64,000 bases of DNA from Nematostella vectensis (GCF_932526225.1 NC_064035.1:15794469-15858468); one strand, 5' to 3'; positions 26,701 to 41,700 are shown, counted from the first letter of the stretch. Numbers and translations are program-made. The notes: generated by a model not told the origin, from the letters alone.

Positions 26701-29700
26701 AGCACAATATTGTCTGCCCCTACTGTGATTTATGGGAATAGCTTTGAAATGACGTCAGAGGTCAATGTGACTTGCAACAGTACCGTAATGGCGGAGTTCA
26801 TCTGGACCGTCTACGTTGTCGATACACGCCTTGACAGCAATACTTCGATGCCTCCAAACAGCGCCAGAGAAATACAGTAAGTACAGAGAAAAAGTTGTTT
26901 AGTGTTAAGTCACTCGCAGAATGGTTTTGAGCTTCCTGTACATAGTAGGAGTCGTTATTAGTAGATGTTCCTTTCCGTCAACGATTCTGATGTTAGTTCT
27001 TGATCGAGCGTTCTAAATGTTTCAACCTTCAATAACCCTTTACTATTAATTATTCAGGAAAGAAATGCAATAAACACTCAATATCTAACCTTCGGTTGAT
27101 TGTATCTAGGTTGCCTAGTAACGTCATTCGCTCCCAGTCTTCCATTATCATACCCGGATACTCTCTTTCGCCTGGGGTCTACCAGGTTGTCCTGAAAGTC
27201 GTGCTTAACAGTAAGGAAGGCGTCAGGCTAGAAAACTCCGAACAGAAATACATTAAGATATCGACCCCTGCAGTCAAAGCTGTCATCGCTGGCGGTACCG
27301 CAATATCGCATGGATGGCAGTCTAAGCTTGTCCTAGACGCTTCTGGGTCACATGACCCTGCGTATCCTAGCAACGATGTACTCTCGTTTGCGTGGTACTG
27401 TACCCAGGTGACAAATGTGATCAAGCCCGGGTATGGGTGTTTTGGGAACATCTCTGGACATGTTGAAAGTGAAAGGCCTGTGTTTGTAATTAGGGAAATG
27501 GCGCTATTTGAGTCTGTTGATTATAAATTTACGGTGGTTGTGACGTCAACTAATGGACGTCAGGCAACGGCCATTCAACGAGTGACAGTGTTAGCGGGAG
27601 ACCCTCCAAACATCAAGATCAGGTATGCAATCGACATACATTTATTATATATGAAAATTTATTTGCCAAATTTATAACGTTTTCACCACCATAATGAAAT
27701 ATAATCCCGTTTAAATTTTAGAACCCTTTGGAATACCAGTTAACCGTCACCACACGCAACCATTTACTGGATTAAATACGAAACAAATACAAAGCCACAG
27801 TTAATCACGATTTTTTTCAATTCAAAAAAGATGACTTACTTAAATTATTTAATGAATAATCATATCCGTCAACGAAATAACCCCACCCTAGAACCCTCCA
27901 TTTAGAGCCCTTCCTTTCAGCAATTCTCTATCAGGAATTCGCTATCAGCAATTCGCTATCAGCAATTCGCTATCAGGAATTCGCTATCAGGAATTCGCTA
28001 TCAGGAATTCTCTATCAGCAATTCTCTATCAGGAATTCGCTATCAGGAATTCTTTATCAGCAATTCTTTTAAATATAACTACTGGTTGCAACAAGTTGTT
28101 CTTGTCGGCTAATAACCCTAGAGCCCTCCATTTAGAGTCCTTCCTTTCAGCAATTCTCTATCAGGAATTCGCTATCAGGAATTCTCTATCAGCAATTCTC
28201 TAAAATATAACTACTGTTTTTGGACAGATTCAAGTAGACTTTGGTTTTAAGAAAAGTTTGAAAAAGTCGATTAAGTTGGTTGCAACAAGTTGTTCTTGTC
28301 GGCTAATAACCCTAGAGCCCTCCATTTATAGCCCTTCTTTTCAGCAATTCTCTATCAGTAATTAATTCGCTATCAGTAATTCTCTATCAGCAATTCTCTA
28401 AAATATGACTACTGTTTTTGGACAGATTCAAGTAGACTTTGGTTTTAAGAAAAGTTTAAAAAAGTCGATTAAGTTGGTTGCAACAAGTTGTTCTTGTCGG
28501 CTAATAACCCTAGAGCCCTCCATTTATAGCCCTTCTTTTCAGCAATTCTCTATCAGTAATTAATTCGCTATCAGTAATTCTCTATCAGCAATTGTCTAAA
28601 ATATGACTACTGTTTTTGGACAGATTCAAGTAGACTTTGGTTTTAAGAAAAGTTTGAAAAAGTTGATTAAGTTGGTTGCAACAAGTTGTTCTTGTCGGCT
28701 AATAACCCTAGAGCCCTCCATTTAGAGCCCTTCCTTTCAGCAATTCTCTATCAGTAATTAATTCGTTATCAGTAATTCTCTATCAGCAATTCTCTAAAAT
28801 ATAACTACTGTTTTTGGACAGATTCAAGTAGACTTTGGTTTTAAGAAAATTAATATTAAGTTGGTTGCAACAATTTGTTTTTGCCGGCTAATACTTTATG
28901 CCCTATTTTAGGTGTCTATTTAACTGCGGTTCTAAAGTCACTGTGCCGGAGAGGCTTGCCTTACGCACGACGTGTAGTAACTACGCCAGTCTTGTCCTGG
29001 AATACAGATGGAGCGCCTACAGATCGGGCCCGTTCGGACTAGAGACTCTACAAGTATGGCCAGACAAAGCATTGACTAGTAATGACCTGTCGGACGCTGT
29101 AATCGAAAAGAAAGTCTTTGAGCCAGATGCTAATTATGTGCTTAAGGTGGAAGCAAGAAGGAAAGGAGGTAAACCTGAGCTTAGCCTTTTTGCAGGGAGG
29201 GGATGGTTTTATCCATTGGCCTTCTACTAAAACTAACTAAAACGTTATCTTAATGTTTCGCTGCCTTTCTATCATTAGGCAATTGGGCTTTCGCGACGTA
29301 CGCTTTCGTTACAAACTCCCCACCAAAAGGCGGCTACTGTGGCATTGTACCCCAGGAAGGCGAAGAGCTAAATACAAAGTTCAGTGTCACTTGTGCTGCA
29401 TGGGAAGAAGAAGACACTCCGCTCACCTATGAGATTTTGCTTGAGCTCATGCCTGGGAACTACGCTCTCATGTGGTATGGACCGGCGTTATCGAACTCAC
29501 AGGTGAGTCTGATACAGAGGCCTAGACTCATGGTGCTGTAACTACAGAGGACTAGTGTCATGGTGCTGTAACTATAGAGGCCTAGTGTTATTGTGCTGTA
29601 ACTACTGAGGCCTAGTGTCATGGTGCTGTAACTACAGAGGCCTAGTGTCATGATGCTGTAACTACAGAGGCCTAGTGTCATGGTGCTGTAACTACTGAGG

Positions 29701-32700
29701 CCTAGACTCATGGTGCTGTAACTACAGAGGCCTAGTGTCATGGTGCTGTAAGTACAGAGGCCTAGTGTCATGGTGCTTAACTACAGCGGCCTAGTGTCAT
29801 GGTGCTGTAAGTACAGAGGCCTAGTGTCATAGTGCTGTAAGTACAGAGGCCTAGTGTCATGATGCTGTAAGTACAGAGGCCTAGTGTCATGGTGCTGTAA
29901 CTACAGAGGCCTAGTGTCATGGTGCTGTAACTACAGAGGCCTAGTGTCATAGTGCTGTAACTACAGAGGCCTAGTGTCATAGTGCTGTAACTACAGAGGC
30001 CTAGTGTCATGGTGCTGTAAGTACAGAGGCCTAGTGTCATGGTGCTGTAACTACAGAGGCCTAGTGTCATGGTGCTGTAACTACAGAGGCCTAGTGTCAT
30101 AGTGCTGTAACTACAGAGGCCTAGTGTCATGGTGCTGTAACTACAGAGGCCTAGTGTCATGGTGCTGTAACTACAGAGGCCTAGTGTCATGGTGCTGTAA
30201 CTACAGAGGCCTAGTGTCATAGTGCTGTAACTACAGAGGCCTAGTGTCATGGTGCAGTAACTACAGAGGCCTAGTGTCATAGTGCTGTAACTACAGAGGC
30301 CTAAAGTCATGGTGCTGTAAGTACAGAGGCCTAGTGTCATAGTGCTGTAACTACAGAGGCCTAGTGTCATGGTGCTGTAACTACAGAGGCCTAGTGTCAT
30401 GGTGCTTAACTACAGAGGTCTAGTGTCATGGTGCTGTAACTACAGAGGCCTAGTGTCATAGTGCTGTAACTACAGAGGCCTAGTGTCATGGTGCAGTAAC
30501 TACAGAGGCCTAGTGTCATAGTGCTGTAACTACAGAGGCCTAGTGTCATGGTGCTGTAAGTACAGAGGCCTAGTGTCATAGTGCTGTAACTACAGAGGCC
30601 TAGTGTCATGGTGCTGTAACTACAGAGGCCTAGTGTCATGGTGCTGTAACTACAGAGGCCTAGTGTTATTGTGCTGTAACTACTGAGGCCTTGTGTCATG
30701 GTGCTGTAACTACAGAGGCCTAGTGTCATGATGCTGTAAGTACAGAGGCCTAGTGTCATGGTGCTGTAACTACTGAGGCCTAGACTCATGGTGCTGTAAC
30801 TACAGAGGCCTAGTGTCATGGTGCTGTAAGTACAGAGGCCTAGTGTCATGGTATTGTAAGTACAGAGGCCTAGTGTCATGGTGCTGTAAGTACAGAGGCC
30901 TAGTGTCATGATGCTGTAAGTACAGAGGCCTAGTGTCATGGTGCTGTAACTACAGATGCCTAGTGTCATGGTGCTGTAACTACAGAGGCCTAGTGTCATG
31001 GTGCTGTAACTACAGAGGCCTAGTGTCATTGTGCTGTAACTACAGAGGCCTAGTGTCATAGTGCTGTAACTATAGAGGCCTAGTGTCATGGTGCTTAACT
31101 ACAGCGGCCTAGTGTCATGGTGCTGTAAGTACAGAGGCCTAGTGTCATGGTGCTGTAACTACAGAGGCCTAGTGTCATGGTGCTGTAACTACAGAGGCCT
31201 AGTGTCATGGTGCTGTAAGTACAGAGGCCTAGTGTCATGGTGCTGTAACTACAGAGGCCTAGTGTCATAGTGCTGTAACTAAAGAGGCCTAGTGTCATGG
31301 TGCTGTAAGTACAGAGGCCTAGTGTCATGGTGCTGTAACTACAGAGGTCTAGTGTCATGGTGCTGTAACTACAGAGGCCTAGTGTCATAGTGCTGTAACT
31401 ACAGAGGCCTAGTGTCATGGTGCTGTAACTACAGAGGCCTAGTGTCATGGTGCTGTAACTACAGAGGCCTAGTGTCATGGTGCTGTAACTACAGAGGCCT
31501 AGTGTCATAGTGCTGTAACTACAGAGGCCTAGTGTCATGGTGCAGTAACTACAGAGGCCTAGTGTCATAGTGCTGTAACTACAGAGGCCTAGTGTCATGG
31601 TGCTGTAAGTACAGAGGCCTAGTGTCATAGTGCTGTAACTACAGAGGCCTAGTGTCATTGTGCTGTAAGTACAGAGGCCTAGTGTCATGGTGCTGTAACT
31701 ACAGAGGCCTAGTGTCATGGTGCTGTAACTATAGAGGCCTAGTGTCATGGTGCTTAACTACAGAGGTCTAGTGTCATGGTGCTGTAACTACAGAGGCCTA
31801 GTGTCATGGTGCTGTAACTACAGAGGTCTAGTGTCATGGTGCTGTAACTACAGAGGCCTAGTGTCATGGTGCTGTAACTATAGAGGCCTAGTGTCATGGT
31901 GCTGTAACTACAGAGGCCTAGTGTCATGGTGCTTAACTACAGAGGTCTATTGTCATGGTGCTGTAAGTACAGAGGCCTAGTGTCATGGTGCTGTAGCTAC
32001 AGAGGCCTAGTTTCATGCTGCTGTAACTACAGGGGCCTAGTCTCATGGTGCTGTAAGTACAGAGGCCTAGTTTCATGGTGCTGTAACTACAGAGGCCTAG
32101 TGTCATGGTGCAGTAACTACAGAGGCCTAGTGTCATGGTGCTGTAACTATAGAGGCCTAGTGTCATGGTGCTGTAACTACAGAGGCCTAGTGTCATGGTG
32201 CTGTAGTACAGAGGCCTAGTGTCATGGTGCTGTAACTACAGAGGCCTAGTGTCATGGTGCAGTAACTACAGAGGCCTAGTGTCATAGTGCTGTAAGTACA
32301 GAGGCCTAGTGTCATGGTGCTGTAAGTACAGAGGCCTAGTGTCATTGTGCTGTAACTACAGAGGCCTAGTGTCATGGTGCTGTAACTACAGAGGCCTAGT
32401 GTCATGGTGCTGTAACTACAGAGGCCTAGTGTCATTGTGCTGTAACTATAGAGGCCTAGTGTCATGGTGCTTAACTACAGCGGCCTAGTGTCATGGTGCT
32501 GTAAGTACAGAGGCCTAGTGTCATGGTGCTGTAACTACAGAGGCCTAGTGTCATGGTGCTGTAACTACAGAGGCCTAGTGTCATGGTGCTGTAAGTACAG
32601 AGGCCTAGTGTCATGGTGCTGTAACTACAGAGGCCTAGTGTCATGGTGCTGTAACTACAGAGGCCTAGTGTCATGGTGCTGTAACTACAGAGGCCTAGTG

Positions 32701-35700
32701 TCATGGTGCTGTAACTACAGCGGCCTAGTGTCATGGTGCTGTAAGTACAGAGGCCTAGTGTCATGGTGCTGTAACTACAGAGGCCTAGTGTCATGGTGCT
32801 GTAACTACAGAGGCCTAGTGTCATTGTGCTGTAACTACAGAGGCCTAGTGTCATGGTGCTGTAACTACAGAGGCCTAGTGTCATGGTACTGTAACTACAG
32901 AGGCCTAGTGTCATAGTGCTGTAACTACAGAGGCCTAGTGTCATGGTGCTGTAACTACAGAGGCCTAGTGTCATGGTGCTGTAACTACAGAGGCCTAGTG
33001 TCATGGTGCTGTAACTACAGAGGCCTAGTGTCATGGTGCTGTAACTACAGAGGCCTAGACTCATGGTGCTGTAACTACAGAGGTCTAGTGTCATGATGCT
33101 GTAACTACAGAGGTCTAGTGTCATGGTGCTGTAACTACAGAGGCCTAGTGTCATGGTGCTGTAACTACAGAGGTCTAGTGTCATGGTGCTTAACTACAGA
33201 GGCCTAGTGTCATGGTGCTGTAACTACAGAGGTCTAGTGTCATGGTGCTGTAAGTACAAAGGCCTAGTGTCATGGTGCTGTAACTACAGAGGCCTAGTGT
33301 CATGGTGCTGTAACTATAGAGGCCTAGTGTCATGGTGCTGTAACTACAGAGGCCTAGACTCATGGTGCTGTAACTACAGAGGTCTAGTGTCATGATGCTG
33401 TAACTACAGAGGTCTAGTGTCATGGTGCTGTAACTACAGAGGCCTAGTGTCATGGTGCTGTAACTACAGAGGTCTAGTGTCATGGTGCTTAACTACAGAG
33501 GCCTAGTGTCATGGTGCTGTAACTACAGAGGTCTAGTGTCATGGTGCTGTAAGTACAAAGGCCTAGTGTCATGGTGCTGTAACTACAGAGGCCTAGTGTC
33601 ATGGTGCTGTAACTACAGAGGCCTAGTGTCATGGTGCTGTAAGTACAGAGGCCTAGTGTCATGGTGCTGTAACTACAGAGGCCTAGTGTCATAGTGCTGT
33701 AACTACAGAGGCCTAGTGTCATGGTGCTGTAACTATAGAGGCCTAGTGTCATGGTGCTGTAACTACAGAGGCCTAGTGTCATGGTGCTGTAACTACAGAG
33801 GCCAAGTGTCATGGTGCTGTAACTACTGAGGCCTAGTGTCACGCTTTCATATATTCCAACAGGTTGTCCTTGCCGCTGGGAAGAAGGAGAACAACTTTAC
33901 ACAAAACCTGATTGTTCGAGTGCGTGACGTGTTTGGCGCTGTCAACGATACCGAGTTTACAATCAAGGTATTAAGAAACGAAATGAGTGTACATTTAGCG
34001 CTCAAAGCAGCCCAAGGCACAATGAAACTCAAATGCTATAATAGCGAAGGGTTCTGAGGCTCAGTGCTCTTGAAGGTAAAGCAGCAATTTGTCTGTTTTT
34101 ACTGTGAGGGTTTGCGATGTCGTAGCGGGGATAGGGTAAAAAAGCTTTTCATGAAGTAGCCACCGTGTAGTAGGAATTGTGTCCTATTTCTTTCAGGTTA
34201 GACCATGGACTAACGTGGATTCTACCAAACTGTTGGATTTCACCAATGGTTCAGATAGCATTTTACAGCAGTCCATAGCTCGCGGTGATCTACAAGGTGC
34301 AGTGCAAGCAACCACTGTTATAGCGAGCATGTTGAATACAATGTCTGAAAACTTCACAACACAAGGTCGAATACAGGTTGGTCATTTGCGTACACGTCAC
34401 CATCACCATCACCATTACCATCACCATCGACTTCATTTTTTATCTTGGGCCAGCGTGCCTAGACTCACTTTATACTAGCTATGGTATTATAAGTTCGACA
34501 AGTCTCATAGGCTCGCCTCATACTTGCTAGGGTCCTGTAAGTTCGGAAAGTCCTATCATTGTGGTGATCTATTGTGGCGTTTACAGGTGCGGGAGGTCCT
34601 AGCGGGCGCCATGTCTGGCCTCATCATTCGGGATCTTCTAGCTGTTCGGCAACTTTCCGGGTCTATGGAGATGATAACGCTGAGAAGTGATGAGCTCACG
34701 TCGCAGGCGCAGGTAATACCTCAAGAGGCGTCCTAATGTTATAGTCAACCAGAGTAAAGTCAAACCTTCGCTAAGGCCGATTTTTACGATGGAAGGCAAC
34801 GGAGAAGGGAGCAGCCGCCCTGATCTGTGATAGGATATAACTATCAAACCATGCAATTTGTCTTGAATCAAGAAAAATGTTGCTTTTAAAACAGGGAACC
34901 ATAATTATTTCTTTATGTTAACATTTCGCAGAAACATGCAGTTTAGTAACCGTCTAAGCTAGTCGCGTGGACATTGCAGCCCCTCACTTGCTTTCTGTAT
35001 TATAAAAGCACCGTTAATTACAACACATGTACCACCAAGCACCAAATTTGAACGTTTTTGTCGCGCAAACAGCGCCAACATCAGCCAGCATTGCTGGCGA
35101 AATCTTGCTCGACTAACCACAAGACAAGGGCATGTTTGCATTTCCGTTGTTGCTGTTAGCAGCATTTAGTGGGATTTCCCAGTTTGCTGTTCTTTCACAC
35201 AACAGCGTGCTAGGGGAAATGTAAGAAAAGTTGCCGACGCTACGAATGGATACTCAAGTCGTCATTTGCACTCGTGTCGTTTCAGCTCTCAGCAAGTCTT
35301 GTATTCCCGAAAGTTGCCGAAGTCGTTAGTAAGTCAAGTGCGCTCGATGAAGACCCAGCTCTTGTTGAGCTGGCTTGTCGCAAAGCTCTAGCGGGGGTAG
35401 GAAGTGTCATCACTGCAGCCAGTATGGATACATCAACCAGCGAGGTAAATCTAAAAGCCTTAGGGGATCACTCATTATCGGGCGGGGGTAGTGTGGCTTG
35501 GGGGCTATGTTAATTCTTCCCGCTTAAAATTTTCGACCCTCTCCTATTCTAGAGAACAGAAATGGTGACCTTCCCCCCTCAAAGGCGACCAAAAATTAAG
35601 AACCTTCCGCTCAAGACAAGGTTACCTTTGTTAGCAGTAGTCTCGAGTCGTAAGATGGCAAGGAGCATCAACAAATTATATAACAACGACGTAACTACGT

Positions 35701-38700
35701 ATCTACGACTTGTTCTGCCCGCGAGTAATATTGAATATGATGGTATTATAAACAACTTTATTATCCGATGCTGGGGCCAGGCGGCAATTCACCCTACAAG
35801 AGGGGATTGGAGAATTTCTCAAGAGAAGAATGTCTTGCCGTTGCTTTATATTTGTTAAGCGGAATATGGTACAAATGTCACTGTTTTCTTTTTTTTGGCC
35901 ACCAACCAACCCGAGGGAAAATTATGACTGTTCCCTCTTCAGCAGCACATTTGTTATTGTCTTTATCCAAACATTGGAAGACTAGTTACTTGAAAAGCTT
36001 AAAATAACCAGCTAAACAATTATATTGTTTTAAAAAATTTCAAATTAGCCGATGGAAATAGCAGCTTCCTTGACTTGGAATTTTGTCAAGGCTCTTCCTG
36101 GGATAATTGTTCGATATTTTTATCCGGCAGAAAAAAACAAAACAAAATAATAACGCTCACTCGGTGCAGCGCGAATAGAACAACTGTCCCACAGGATAAA
36201 AAACCTGAAGGAAAACCCTTCAGGACCCTTTCAAAACCAACCTTTACTGCCGAATCCGTTGTATCGCGACGTCTCATTTTAAAATATCGATTTGTTTTTG
36301 TCTTTTGGGATTTTCTGTTCAGCCAGTCAAATTATTCTAAGCCAATCAGATTCTTGTCATCTCTCGCCTAGCGCAATTGTCTGGCTTTATGTCGCGACAC
36401 TCTGATTGGCTCAGAATGGTTTTACTGACGGAACGAAAAAACCCAAAACAAATCGTGTTTTGAAAACGCGGGTCGCGATACAACAGATTCGACCGTAAAA
36501 CCAAGCGGGCAATAATAATATTTGCACTCCGCTCTTCGTGTTTCATTTATACAAACACAACCGTAAAAACCATCTTAAAATTCACAGAACAAAATCACTC
36601 TACCAAGACTATTGAACTCCACGAGCATTATGGCGGGCTCGATAGAAAAGCAAAAAGTCCCCGGCGAAAACAAGACAGTTATCGCCACTTCCGACCTGTC
36701 GCTACTGGTGTACAAGCTCCCCCCGGAACAGATCACCAAGGAAGAAATAAGGGCTGGAGATCAGGGGGGGTTCCTGCTCCCCTCAGGTGAAGAGCTTTAT
36801 TCAAATATGGACAAAACTCCCGACGCGGTCGGAGTAATTGTGAGTATCATATTGTCATTATTAATAATTGGGGAGGTTTACATAGCTGTGGCTTTGTGAA
36901 AAACTCACGAGTGTATGTAACGTAAAAGCTAATTAGCCCAGCCCCCATCCCATTTGATCCCCCTTTCAAAAACCTAACTTTTTTATTAATCTACACTCTC
37001 TATTAACCCCTCTCCCTAAAAAAGAATAAAATATGAAGTAACAAAGTAATTGTTTATGTAGAGACAAGGGTAATACACAGTAAATTATAGCATCTCATCT
37101 GAAACTTTTGTAAGGCCCTGAAAAAAAATTAAATATTAATATAATTAGATGAAATGAATGTAATAAATAAAATATGAGCTTGTCTCATTTTAATAAGACC
37201 CGCTCCCCTCCCCGTTCTTCGTGACAAAAGTAGCCTCTTAGAACTTTTCCGTTGGTATAGTAATAGTCTCGACAGCACGGTTATTTATTCTCTTTCAGAT
37301 GTTGGAGCTTCAGCGAAGTCCGTTCATCACAAGTCAGAACTCCTCCATTACTTCCTCTGCCCTCTCGCTTGTCCTCAAGGACTCCTCCTCGCACGAGATT
37401 CTCGTGCAGGGTCTTAGCGATAACTCCTTGATCGACATATTCCTTAATTCGTCCACGCCGCCCGCACAGGTACGGCCAATTGGTGACCGTGTGAGATGGT
37501 ATGCCTTAGTATGCCTTCGTGGCATTCACTTACTTTTCGTATTATTCATACGTCGCGTTTGTGCCGTGCCGAATTTAATTGTTTGGATTGGGAACATGAA
37601 CAGTCGTGCTACACGGCAAAAGCACGAGCTTTTGATGTGTCGAATTGAATTGTTTATTTTGATATTGTGTAACCGAAATTCCAGATCATGTCAGCTATAA
37701 CTGCTCGCAACCTATAGATGAGCGCAACGTCCGAGTTGACGTACAGACATAATTAGACAATACGATTCCGCACGGTAGGAGCGCGACGTATGAGTCGGGC
37801 CTTAGTTTAATAGTGAGTGAAGTGTATTTAGTTTGCAACTAAAATGTACATCTCCCGGTATTGAATTTTTCGGCACCAAAATATTCGCCACAGAAGTCAG
37901 CTCCAGAGTCTATTCTGCTTCATTCGTATTCTTCTGGAGGTTGGTAAAGGAAGTCAAACAATATTTGCTTCTTCTTTTCAGGCTCTGCCGAACACAACTC
38001 TGTGCACTGCAGGGAATATGAGCGTTCACAAAGTTCAATTAAGCAAACCGTTATGTGCAATCACAGTAGAGATCCTCCGCGCAAACCGAAGCGTTCCATT
38101 AGATGTTTATGTTCGCCATGGTAGCAGACCTACTCCAACTGAGTACGACCGTAAGATGACATTACCCGGCGTTAGCTATATGCTTGAAGGCAACCTATCG
38201 GAGCCTTCTTCAGTGTTCATTCCTAGCAGTAACATAACCGGTGATGTGTTTGTTGGGATTATGCTCAATGGTAGCGGTGCTATGAACTATACCTTTGGTG
38301 CCTATTCGTCTTGTTGCTATTTTTGGGACGAGGCCGGAGGCATGTGGTCATCACAAGGTTGCGAGGTGGGTAGATGTAAACATCACAACAGTGCAGTTAT
38401 GACATGGAGAGCAATACAAACACGTCACATTAAAACATTTAGAATAAATTTTTTTAAATACGAAACAGGGGCGTAGCCAGGGGGGTGGCCCAGGGGGCCC
38501 GGCCCCCCCCCCCCCCTTCTAGCAGCCAAAAATACAGTAAATGTATGAGTCATTATCTGAAATACAGGAGAAAATGCCTTCACCGGGCCTTTTGGGCCCC
38601 CTCCTGTTAAAAATCCTGGCTACGCCGCTGCGAAAAATAGAATCTCCCTCCTCCTGTGCTTCGATCACAAATCCTAAAAATTGGGGAGCTAATCACCCTT

Positions 38701-41700
38701 CATACAGCAGGGATGCTGAATTGCGAGAGCGCAGATACATCGTGGTAGAGTCGAAGGAGCGAAGGCATAAAACAGGCGCCTAAAGGCTGATTTAGGGGTC
38801 GTCCACACACACACAGATTCAAAAGTATCCGGATTCGTTTTGCCGAAAACGCATCGCTTGATTCGCGTCCACACTATCATTTTCGCAGCGTGTTCGCCTG
38901 GTTCCAGCCGTCCACACTAACACGGATTTAAACATTTGAAAACGCTGAAAGGGAAACGTTATTTTTATAATATGCGCGTGCTCAAAGCAGCAGACGCGCC
39001 TGCGATATGACGCCATCGTTTTCATTTTGATACGGATTCGACCGTCCGCAATACGGACCAAAGTATACGGATTCATTTTGATTCACTTTCGACGGCGTTT
39101 TCAAAAATATCCGGATTCGCTGGATCCAGCGCGCGTGTTAGTGTGGACGGAAGGCCTAACGGATCTAAAAGTATACGGATTCAAACTAATCCGTGTTAGT
39201 GTGGACGGCCCCTTAGACAGCACGATTTATACGTATGCGACCTGCCTACATGTCTTAGCCCTTAATTACACACTACTTCCGTAGCCGAACGTCGTAGTGG
39301 AGTTGTAGCCTGATTTACACTCTAAGACTCGAGTGGTAGAGGTGTTGCGGGCAAGTCGCGGCATAAGTCTAAGTCACGCTGCCAAATTCAGACTTAAGGC
39401 AGCCGCCATACGACTCAGGCTTGACTACAAAACACAGCTTAGATCGAGACTTTTGGCTTTTCAGGAGGGAGGAAAACCGGAGAACTTGGAACTACGGAGC
39501 AAAGGCAAAAAACAACAAACTCAACTCATGTCGGAATCGGGAATCCAACCCGGAACCACGTGTTACTCCGAGACTTTCGAGCTGGGAGATGTTTGCTAAG
39601 TCAGTTGTGGGGGGAGGGAGGATCAGAAAGCACAGTTCAGAAAGAAAAATAGCTGTATGCAAGCAAACAAAGTTTGTCTAACGTTTTATCAAGTCGTTGT
39701 TTTCTGGTTTCTAGGTGGGCAGAAATACCAGTCGCCAAGTGACACATTGCAAATGCTCGCATCTCACGTGGTTTGGTGCAAAGTTATTCATCCCGCCTAA
39801 TGCCATTGATCTAAGCTCAGCAATAAAGAATTTCGCTAACTTTGACGAATCGCCTGCCTTGCTGGCCACATTCTGTGCCATTCTTGGGATGTACCTAGTA
39901 GCGCTTATCTGGGCAAGGAGACGAGACCTCAAGGATACTAGCAAGGTAAACCTGATAATATCAAGAAAATAACGGATGATACAGAGGTAAAAAACAATAA
40001 TACCGGAGTTTATAACGGATAATACGGAGGAAGTAAGGCAGCAACAAGATAAAAACGGCTAATACATACCGAGGTAATAACGGATAATATAGAGGAAGTA
40101 ACATTACCAGAGTAATATCTGACAATACCAAGAATATATAAAACCAAGTTCTCTTTCCCTAGGTCGGACTAGTAGCGGTACCGGATAGCGACATCAGCGA
40201 CCTGTACCGGTACGAGGTGACAGTGTACACGGGGCGTGGCAAAGCTGCGGCCACCACCTCTAATGTGACACTTATCATGTGCGGTGAGCTGGGTGAGAGC
40301 CAGGCTGTCACGCTCACGGATGACAACAGTGAAGTGTTTCAGGCGGGAGGAATTGATTCATTCTTTGTCACGACTCCAAACCCACTCGGAGCGCTCTGCT
40401 ACATCCGTATTTGGCACGACAACACAGGGAGCAATCCCTCGTGGTACCTGAACCAGGTAAGGGTGTGATATGGCACACACGGTTCAATCCCTAGTGGTAC
40501 CTGAACCAGGTAAGGGTGTGATATGACACACAGGGAGCAATCCCTTGTGGTACCTGAACCAGGTATGGGTTTGGTATGACACACAGGGAGCAATCCCTTG
40601 TGGTACCTGAACCAGGTAAGAGTGTGATATGCCACACATGGAGCAATCCCTTGTGGTACCTGAACCAAGTAAGAGTGTGATATGGCACACACGGTTCAAT
40701 CCCTAGTGGTACCTGAACCAGGTAAGGGTTTGGTATGACACACAGGGAGCAATCCCTTGTGGTACCTGAACCAGGTAAGGGTTTGGTATGACACACAGGG
40801 AGCAATCCCTCGTGGTACCAGAACCAGGTAAGGGTGAGATATGACACACACGGGGAAATCCCTAGTGGTACCTGAACTAGGTAAGGGTGTGATATGACAC
40901 ACAGGGAGCAATCCCTCGTGGTACCTAAACCAGGTAAGGATTTGGTATGACACAAAGGGAGCAATCCCTTGTGGTATCTGAACCAAGTAAGGGTGTGGTA
41001 TGACACAAAGGGAGCAATCCCTCGTGGTACCTGAACCAGGTATGGATTTGGTACAACACAAAGCAGCCCCTCGTGGTACTTGAATCATTTAAAGATTGTA
41101 CATGACCACTGCACCGTGAACCCTAACACCACCAATACTATAAATTTATCATCGTCGTCGTGATCATATATTAGTAGCGCAACAACAATAAAAACGGCAT
41201 ATCAACAATAGTAGAAGATAACAACCACTACACCTTCAACAGCAATCACAACATCAATAACCTACACCACCACAAGTAACGTGCTTGTTACTAGGGTGTA
41301 GAAGTCCTATATTCTTCACACTCATCAATTCATCTTATATTACGTGTTCGCAGTTTATTCAAGCATTCAAACCAATCGCAAATCTTGTCCATATCAGAAC
41401 ACCTAAATACATGTATTGGATACCTTTACTTATCGCCAATGTTCCCTCTAGGTGGCCGTACGTAATATCGATTCAAACGAGAGGTTTTACTTCTTGTGCT
41501 ACCGCTGGTTCGCCTGTGATGAGGGAGATGGTGAGGTGGACCGGGTTCTACCAGTAGCAGGGAAAGAGGAACTGGCGCAGTTCATGTATCTGTTCCGTTC
41601 GAAGGCGACTCGAGATTTCTCGGACGCCCACTTGTGGTTCTCGATTGCTTTAAGACCGTGTCGAAGTCTTTTCACTCGTACTCAGCGGGTGACATGCTGT

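Noticed and set aside
29460-33842. Series of minus- and plus-strand open frames (up to 237 codons) of ten-residue repeats
   Set aside because: They are by-products of a 30-bp repeat without stops in these frames; breaks fall at the shortened copies. The region is an intron between REJ-coding exons.
35562-36007. Open frames of 79-98 codons in polycystin intron 11
   Set aside because: They do not join neighbouring exons in phase; exon 11 (phase 0) joins exon 12 at 36588 in frame without them.
40399-41088. Minus-strand open frames of 97-171 codons opposite the exon 16 array
   Set aside because: They result from the 53-bp repeat read in rotating frames on the antisense strand; there is no independent gene evidence.
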